From Chondrosia reniformis (Eukaryota; Porifera; Demospongiae; Chondrillida; Chondrillidae): a DNA stretch of 64,000 nucleotides. Within the stretch, counting starts at the first letter, position 1, and each line of letters starts with the position of its first letter. The notes beneath the pieces were generated by a model, which saw only the letters and a list, made by a program, of their open reading frames with translations, had not been told where the DNA came from and made no database searches. This document shows positions 56,341 through 64,000 of this stretch, piece after piece. A program made the translations under genes and the position numbers. The stretch lies in assembly GCA_947172415.1 (NCBI GenBank), contig OX359197.1:5643673-5707672 (forward strand), given 5' to 3'.

Positions 56341-59300
56341 ATGGACGATGATTTACATGAAGGTTTCGTGCAAAATCTCATTGAAGATGTAAACGAGCTA
56401 AGAAAGGCTTTGGAGAAAGCAGATGATGAAGCGGAGTCATACTACCGCTTTGGTAAGGTATTAGAATTTTGCCTTAGTTTTAATATTTCTTTCTTCAAGG
56501 CTTACTTATTAAATCAATATATTCTAGGTGAAGAGTTTCCCGCCTTAAGTGACGAAGAAGATGAGCAGCCATTGGTAAGGAGGCGGGTTAAAAATTATTA
56601 TTCTTCTTTAGTTGTGTACCCATTTGACCTTTACAGCTAAGTGAAAGCGAATCGGAGGAAGAGCCCGCCGAAACGAACGATCAGACTGTATCTCCGGAAG
56701 TGAAGCAGCTTCAGAAATGCATCAAATATAACACCAAATTTCAGGTACGTACTTTATCGATAACTCTTGCTTATTCCCGCCAAATTCTTGACTTGCATTT
56801 GTATTTATTGCTGTATCCTTTTCTACAATATACGTACATGAAGAGAGCTTCTAGATGAACTATTTGAACATTTTTAATATACGTATAGTGACTGAAGCTG
56901 ATATAATATAGTATGAAGTATACACATGTATACCTACAAAGTTGAGCTATATTACCGCATGTTTGTGTATGCGTGTACTTCAGGAGATGATTATTTACCG
57001 GCTGGCCATTATAAATGCACACTTGAACGAGTTGCAGACTAAAATAGTAAGTATGAGTGCATAGCAACCAGATATATAGTCCAATTGTGTCGTATATGAG
57101 CTGTATTATAATAGGAATTTTAATTTTATTGTATGTACGTATTTGTGTATAATTACTTTACATATTAGACATCTGGCCTTGGGTTGAACCTGTGTATGCC
57201 ATACGTAGGTATACGTAGCTGAGATTTCTCCATTGTACCCTTGCAGGGCTGCATAGAGGGGGGGGCTAGGATTGATTTGTCCCCCCCCCTAGACTTTTGG
57301 GAATCCCCTAAACTGCTTCAATACCCTCATACCATTGCCCCCTAAATTTTGAATATTTTGATTTTTGCCCCCTCTGGCCCCAAATTCTGCATACAGCCCT
57401 GCCTTGTATTGCAGCCTTAATCTTATTGTCAATTGCCATGGCAACCTCTTCATATCCTAGTAACAGTCAAAGTGTGTCCATCCTGGTCTACACACTCTAA
57501 TAATCTAATGCATAGTGGAACATTGAAATGTAATGTTACCAGTTCATTTCCTGACTGCAATATTTTGAAAGTAGTAGTAGTAGGTTAAATCTAATAAGAT
57601 GCTCAGAAAACCAAATTAAGACTTCTCGGTTCAATGGTGAAGGTTGGATAGTAACAAGGGAAAGTTGTTATTCCAATCTAGTGTTACGTATAATCTTTAA
57701 ACCCACGTATGCACTTGTATGTATGACTTAATTAAGTAAAAATAAAATCATATAGAAAAACTTGTGTTGTGTATTTACATATGTACGTAATTGAATTCCA
57801 TTTTCTTTCTTGCTAGAATGAATTGGAGGATCTCAGAACTAAATCTGATTTGGGTCCAAGAGTTAAGAATGGATTCTGCCTAGTCTCATTTTTTGGCTCC
57901 CCATATTTCTCAGATGAGTCTAATAAGAGCCCACCAGCCAACCCAGATATGAGAGAGAACCTCCAAATACCAGCTGTCAATATATACAACAAAATTAGAA
58001 GTTGTAAACCAGGAGAAGTGGAGAGAGGTACATTTATGTGCATGTGCACACAATTTTTCTTAGTTGCTACATCTACTTTAGAGTAAAAAAGCCTAAACCT
58101 AGTGCGAGCTTTGGATGAAGATACAGGAGTCTTCTCTTTCTTCTTCTTCTTCTCCATTGGGCCAGACAGCTGTTTCTGGGAATTCCACCCTTCATCAGTG
58201 ATCCCGGGAACCTTTGACTGGGTACCTGGCCTGTGGCTTAGGAACCTTAAGCCACTTTCATAGGAAACATGATAAACTTATCGACCAAGAGTTACTTTAC
58301 CTTTATTTTCCTCCCATGTACAGTAGTACCTTTTAGTGTTGTAGTATAGAACTTTAATATTTATGTGATATTTCTCAACTTCTAAGATTGCCTGCATTTG
58401 GTACATACGTATGTACCTTTCACATCCTTTTTAATATTGATGAACAGTTAAGTTTGAAAAAGAGGTAGCATCTTTGCAAGGAAGTGTTCTCAAGCACTTT
58501 AAAGAGATATTGATTGAGGGATACCGCCAAGAGTAAGTTTAACATATGAGCACCTTATTAATTCACTCTCTAATGGTTCTGAGGGGGGGGGGTGTGTGTG
58601 GCATATACACACATGTATATGTACATATATACATATATATTCAGGTCCCTATTTCATAAATATGTATGCGTGTATATATGCACATATTGTATGCTCATTT
58701 TAAAGGTTAAAGAATGTAAGCTCCGATGAGACCAAGGAAGCTTGGCAGAGGAAGATAGCAGAACTAGAGTATGTCAAACTGTGACTTATTTTCACCTTTC
58801 TACTTCTGTCTACTCCCCTTTCTTCATCTTTCAGTACTTTAAGCCAAACAGAAATTGTTGCAGCTGTTCCAATAGACAAAATCAATTGGAATAAAATTGC
58901 CATGACAGTGGTGAGCTCTGGCAGTATTAATGTCATAACGTGTATCTGTAGTTCATCTTTCACTGTCCCTTTTCGCCTTTGTCAGTTTAATGGAGAGCGA
59001 AGCCCCCAAAGTTGCTGCCAGATGTGGATGAATGCTGCCTCTCCAGTCCTCTTCATGGGGCCCTGGAAGAAGGGGGAGGACAAGAAGCTTATGACCCTCG
59101 CCAAGCACCATGACTACAGGAACTGGGAGACCATAGCAAGGGAGCTAGGAGTAAGTATAAAGAGATGTAGTAATAGTTTCAGTTCATCCACAGCATATCC
59201 ACACATACCGTATGTTTTAGACCTAATACATACGTACAAGTAATCCGAAACAACATTTTCCTACAAACTACATCCATTCTACAGTAAAAATGCCTATAGG

Positions 59301-62300
59301 GAACTAAACCAAGTGAGAGTTAGCGATGAGGATTACAAGAGTCTTCTCCTTATTTTTAAGCTCCACTAAGCCAGACAGATGCTACATACGCTCATGACCC
59401 TACACCTACCTAGCTAGTTACGTATATACGTGCGTAGGCATATGTGTGTACGTACGTATATACGTAGATATGGTTGGTGGGTACTTAAGTTATACAAAAG
59501 CTTTCTTCTAAGAACTGTTGTTGCTAAAATATATACGTACGTACATGAATGTCTATTGCTCAAATGTTCCATACTTCTTCAGACAAGTACGTATAATAAG
59601 TTTCTTTTTGCCGTTCATCGTAGACTAGTCGATCTGCCATTCACTGCCTAACAAGATATCAAGTTCATCTCAACTTTGAGCACTCCAAAACGTAAGTTAA
59701 CTAAAATTAATTCACATGTGTGTATATACTTAGGAACTTGTAGAGAATTGTACAGTAAGGGAGTCACCTCCAAGTCATGGTTAAATATGGCAATCCTATT
59801 TCTTGTGAAGGAGCTGGACTACTGATGAAGATAGGAAACTCTCTGAAGCTGTTGACAAATATGGCAAGAAAAATTGGACCTTGAGTGAGTTGGGAGTTCA
59901 TTTTAGCTACCTTTTGTCTGAATAGAGGCCCAGGCCTCTATTTTGTTCTGATCGTTTTTGACCTGGCCTCTATTTAATCTATATGGACAGATATGGTATA
60001 TGATCAGTAGAACGTATAACCTTCATGTACGTAGCAAAAGTGCTTGGGCACCTTAGGAGAACTGAGAACTGCTCTCAATACTGCTCACACTAACATAACT
60101 GGTGCTAGCTCTCTAATAAACATGCACATCCTATCTTTAATTGTATTTATGCACATCCTATCTTTAATTGTATTTATGAATCCCTGCTTGAAATACACAA
60201 GTCTCCTTTGCAGTATCCCGTGAAATTGGTGGTCGTACGCCCAACCAGTGCTTGCAGCGGTGGTCTCGAAGTGTCGGTTTCATGGCCCACAACCACGACT
60301 CACCTCTCGGCAAAGGGAAGTGGACCACAGAGGAAGATGAGGTACAGATTCAAAACGAGAGTCATTCTAGAATATCTTGGCTATGTACTGTAAGTTAGCC
60401 CTCTCCTCTCCTACATCCAGCGGCTAACAGACGGGGTGAAGAGGTTTGGACAGACATGGGTCAAAATCGCCAAAGTCGTTCAAACTAGGACAGACAGGCA
60501 GTGCAGAGAGAGGTGTGTTCAGTTTATTAAATTATGACCTCTTGTGCTTCTATTAAGAGATCCAGGCTATTAGAATGTAGCCTTTAGTACCACCACCCAA
60601 CAGCATTGCCCTATGACTACATGGCCTTGTGCTTCTATTAAGAGATCCAGGCTATTAAAATGTAGCCTTTAGTACCACCCACCCAACAGCATTGCCCTAT
60701 GACTACATGGCCTTGTGCTTCTATTAAGAGATCCAGGCTATTAAAATATATCCGTTACTGCCACCCATCCAACAGCATTGCCCAGGCTGCTCTTACTATG
60801 TACGTAACTACAACAACTATTTGTGGTCCTTCGATCATTGGGACGTGATACAACTGTATAGAGACCAATTAATATGACCTAGACCACCCAACTATGTAAT
60901 TAGTAGCATGCAGGGTTTACCAGCTACTACATACATTACTAGCCAAATTGTACATACAGTACCAGACAGAATAAACTGAACGTTTTACGAGAAACGTACG
61001 GGTGTGCGAACAGGTTCGCTACGGGTTTTCAGACTTATTTGCACCGTATGTAATGTTGCATCTACAGACGCCTTCAACCGTAGACGTTTCTTAGGTGTTA
61101 AACTATGTGTATGTACGTATTCATATATATCGTATGTACGTACATTATATACTGCTACATGGGGCACGATATAGCCCTAGTGTGCAACTGCACACGGTGC
61201 ACTCAAATCAATAATAATAATAATAATATATCGTATGTATATATATCATATGTGTGCAGATGGTGCAGACACATTAATCCAGACCTAAAAAAGGATGAAT
61301 GGACCCAGGAAGAAGATGAGAAATTAAAGGACCTTGCACTCAAATACAACAAGAAAGGTTTGTATACGTACTATGTATATTCATTGCGGATTGTTCAGTT
61401 TTGATGATTATATAATTATGTGTTTATTGTAAAATGGTTCTTTTCTGTCATTTTTCAGGCTCTATAAAATGGAGTGCTTTAGCCAAAGAAATGATTGGAA
61501 GAACAGATTCACAATGTAGGCTGAGGTTTCTCAATCTTCAATCAAACAAGGAAGATGTACGTATGGAATAATAGGAATTATGAAATTGTATACGTACCTA
61601 TAATAATCATATGACTATCATGAATTATCTTAATTATAATATAATATGACTAATAGAGTAAGGATTCATTCTAACTGCGTCGAACTTATCTTTTGAAAGG
61701 GTCACCTTTCGACTTTTGAGCGTCTAAAGATGCAGAGTCACTGAAGAAGACCCTCAGGGTCAAAACGTTTGACAGCAAGAACAAGCAAGAAAAACTGTCT
61801 TTAGATGCTCTAAAAGTCAAAAGATGACCCTTTCAAAAGATATAATATGACTATCATGAATTATCTTAAACACCATACTCCAAAAGCTGTACGTGGCTAT
61901 CATGCCTATGAAGCTAAGGAAACAAAGATAATAGAATAAACACAAACGCAATTTTCTTAGACTAATGACTTAGGACAAACCTATAGAGCTTTGGATGAAG
62001 ATACAGTTAGGCTTCTTTTCTTCCTTTCTCTATTGGACCATGTAATTTATACATACACAGCTTATCAAATACATCAAGCATAGCAAGAAGTCGCAGTTAC
62101 TGGAGTTTAGAAACAAAAGTATGAAGTACCAACATGGGCCACTTTCGGGACATGAGACGGAACTCAGATCTGAGGTTAGGATCCTTTACTAACCTGTTAC
62201 TCTCAGCCACTTAGTAGTTCCACTGAACCACTAATTTCTGCTCTGTGCTTTAGGATGTTGATGACGATATGCTCCCAGAAAAGGACCAGGTTCAAGTAAG

Positions 62301-63947
62301 TACCTGCCCACAGCAAGCAAGAAACTTGCTTCAGCTGCACTCTATTTGTCTAAAGTCCACATTGATGCAATGTAGTAGAACATTTAGCCCTTGAAGATTT
62401 GAATAAGTTTGACTACATACTTACAATATAAGAGTTTTAATACATTGCTACAATAGAGATGGATGGCTACATGTATGTAGGAGTCTCTCCTTTCAAACTG
62501 CTTTTTACAGATTGCTCGTCTAGTTGATAAGATTCCTCAGCTCCTGCCAAGCTCTCAGGCAGCTGAACAGGAACCAGTGTCAGGAGTAGAAGTAATACAA
62601 GAAGAAATGGAGGAGGAAATCCCTATTGATTATGAGGAGGAGGATCCTGGGTATCCTGATGTGCTACCTCCTTATGACAACTCGCATTTGCTCGGTTCCA
62701 GTTGGCTTACATCACTTGACTTTGTTCGGATTGATGACCCTCCTGTTGAAGACATGGAAGTGTCTCAATCAGAAGACGCTGCATCACAACATACAAGTAC
62801 CGATCCACAGGCTGCTGCCACTCCTGCATCTGCTTTGCAGTTAGGGGCTTTCCCTTCTGTGCTGCTGGCTGTTCCACCAGAACTTCAGTCTATATACACC
62901 CCAAAGAAAGACCTGGCCGTCACTACACAAACCATTATTTCCTATTGTGAATACAAGATGGAACCTCCAAAGCCTTTCTCCCCTCTTGTACCAGCCTATC
63001 ATCCTACTTATCATTCAACACCTGGTGTCCATGGTAACCCCCTTCTTGGTTGTCCACCCCACTTCCCACCTCCTAATACCGTTGCCAACAGAGGGATGGC
63101 TCGACCAGTGTATTCTCAATACTTTGGTATTTCTGCTCCAAATGACCAAAAGTTGACCAGGAAGAAAAAGAAGAAAAGGAGTGTCCTGGAAAGGAAATTT
63201 GTCAAGCCCCTCCCACTTTCAGAATTCCACCAAAATGTGCTCGCTCGTGTAACATTTGTCTATGATTATTCTACCAAAAAGTTTGTGGCTTTTAAAGATC
63301 ATCTGACACCGCCCACTCCATACATACCCAGTTACACCTGCATGCCATCAGTGGCCCAGTACTCACAGACCACACCCACACTCTTGGAGGAGGGGCAAGT
63401 GGAGGTGGCTTCCACAAGCATATCTGATTCACCACTTTTGCATTCCTCACACCAGATCTTAATGGAACTGATTCAGCAGAGCACACTCTCAGAAGATGAG
63501 ATAATTGCTCGTTTAGCGCCTCTTTATGGATTAAGCTGCCCAAGCGAGTCCACAGAGATGATTGAAGTGGAGCAGGTAGACTTTGCGTCTGGTGGTCAGG
63601 AAATGATTGTGAATGAAGAAGGACTGAGTTCAGTGGAAGTGGACCAGCAAGATAAGGGAAGTGAAGATGCACCTCAGAGCAGGTCTCTGCCAGTTAGCCA
63701 CTACACTATATCACAGAACACCTCTGCAACAGATCAATACCCATCACCAATCCAAACACAGTTCACAAGTAACCAACAAGAGATGGTTGCTATTGTTTGT
63801 GATGAAGAAATGTCACAGTCAGTCACTCAATCAAGTGAAATAAAGACTTCGCGTAAGAGAGGTGTTTCTGCTCATCAGAGTCCCCAAGTCAGGTCATCTC
63901 CACGAGTGAAGCGCAAGAAAGTTCCCTTTAGTTTTCCTAACAATTGA
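56341..63947 (+). CDS. SNAPC4: snRNA-activating protein complex subunit 4 (SNAPC4/SNAP190)
   Basis: Seventeen exons: 56341-56452, 56528-56574, 56637-56744, 56984-57046, 57817-58027, 58448-58532, 58706-58768, 58835-58910, 58986-59150, 59624-59691, 59811-59884, 60214-60341, 60421-60512, 61260-61357, 61459-61556, 62254-62295 and 62511-63947; 988 aa. Residues 240-496 carry a half plus four Myb repeats, the layout specific to SNAP190: INWNKIA, then GPWKKGEDKKL...NWETIARELG, SWTTDEDRKL...NWTLISREIGG, KWTTEEDERLTDGVKRFGQTW and EWTQEEDEKL...KWSALAKEM. They bind the proximal sequence element of snRNA promoters transcribed by RNA polymerases II and III. The acidic N-terminus and PYFSDESNKSPPANPD match the family. 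The 479-residue last exon is low-complexity with a lysine-rich nuclear signal (KKKKKR). Shorter than human (about 1470 aa). Not related to its neighbours. Confidence 0.9.
57245..57411. mobile_element. MITE-like element with G/C-rich termini in SNAPC4 intron 4
   Basis: 'gcagggctgcatagaggggg' at the left is mirrored by 'ccccaaattctgcatacagc' then 'cctgc' at the right. The interior has paired G and C runs. The element is about 165 bp and non-coding; boundaries are approximate. Confidence 0.5.
57432..57445. promoter_or_regulatory. X-box-like palindrome in SNAPC4 intron
   Basis: ATTGCCATGGCAAC matches the RFX consensus (RTNRCCATRGNAAC). It is deep in an intron, so the role, if any, is unknown. 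Confidence 0.25.
60541..60785. repeat. About 85-bp tandem repeat, nearly three copies, SNAPC4 intron 13
   Basis: 'cttgtgcttctattaagaga' recurs at 60541, 60626 and 60712, each followed by 'tccaggctatta' and 'ccaacagcattgcc'. The third copy is more divergent and incomplete. Confidence 0.85.
61660..61850. repeat. Foldback element in SNAPC4 intron 15
   Basis: Left arm 'atcttttgaaagggtcacct', 'cttttgagcgtctaaagatg'; right arm inverted 'ctttagatgctctaaaagtc', 'gatgaccctttcaaaagat'. The centre contains 'agaagaccctcagggtcaaa'. Same family as 50376-50735. Confidence 0.75.
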
Positions 63948-64000
63948 CCAGTAAATAACACTTGTGTAGCATGATGTTATGTTAACTTGTAATGTGTAGG

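Noticed and set aside
57813-58157. Minus-strand 114-aa frame with a lysine-rich start
   Set aside because: It overlaps SNAPC4 exon 5 and a CTT repeat; the lysine run comes from simple sequence.
60208-60393. 61-aa plus-strand frame over SNAPC4 exon 12
   Set aside because: Wrong frame; the Myb-repeat frame with proper splice sites explains this exon.

Overview
This is a eukaryotic, AT-rich, intron-dense window with short introns. Its content suggests a marine demosponge, with Amphimedon queenslandica as the best guess. The reasons are two giant secreted Calx-beta/VWD proteins of the sponge aggregation-factor (AF) type, a receptor tyrosine kinase, animal-type centriole genes, and many small inverted-repeat elements. 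The species call is inference. All gene models were built by hand from splice sites (GT/GC...AG) and reading-frame continuity. For each multi-exon model the summed exon length is divisible by three.

Layout. (1) 1-461: 3' end of a C39-like cysteine-peptidase-fold gene. (2) About 689-7480: a tandem segmental duplication of 3.2-3.6 kb. Each unit holds one copy of an unrecognised two-exon gene (1388-3418 and 4707-6612) that starts Met-Gly-Asn. Each unit also holds the 3' end of TPGS2 on the minus strand. Only the second unit is attached to the full TPGS2 gene; the first carries a fragment. (3) 6983-12591: TPGS2 (tubulin polyglutamylase complex subunit 2, minus) and POC5 (centriolar protein, plus) lie head to head, with 73 bp between their ATGs. 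(4) 14891-23133: AF-like gene A, 15 exons, about 1775 aa. (5) 23800-24565: a small Rieske [2Fe-2S] protein (RFESD-like). (6) 25928-34339: a 21-exon receptor tyrosine kinase, about 1154 aa, whose ectodomain begins with a CAP/SCP domain followed by cysteine-containing and Calx-beta-like repeats. (7) 36243-55696: AF-like gene B, 36 exons, about 3984 aa, a paralogue of A with two expanded exon arrays. (8) 56341-63947: SNAPC4, the Myb-repeat subunit of the snRNA-activating complex, 17 exons, about 988 aa.

How it fits together. Genes A and B share a plan: signal peptide, FCGBP-like IgGFc-binding region, Calx-beta array (about 7 in A, about 26 in B), VWD-like domain with a GLCGNQNG motif, and an inter-alpha-trypsin-inhibitor-heavy-chain-like C-terminus. 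Every one of their 49 introns is phase 1, so exons can be added or lost without breaking frame, and the tandem arrays in B show this happening. Between them sits the CAP-receptor kinase, whose ectodomain exons are also mostly symmetric phase 1. The most interesting reading is a linked locus of variable adhesion ligands plus a candidate receptor, possibly relevant to sponge cell adhesion or allorecognition. That functional link is a hypothesis, not something the sequence proves.

Mobile and repeated DNA includes a pogo/Tigger-type MITE with a natural empty site in the paralogous unit, a 5'-truncated non-LTR retrotransposon in a TPGS2 intron, several foldback elements with an 'aagaccctcagggtc' core, a tRNA-like SINE candidate and a 17-bp minisatellite.
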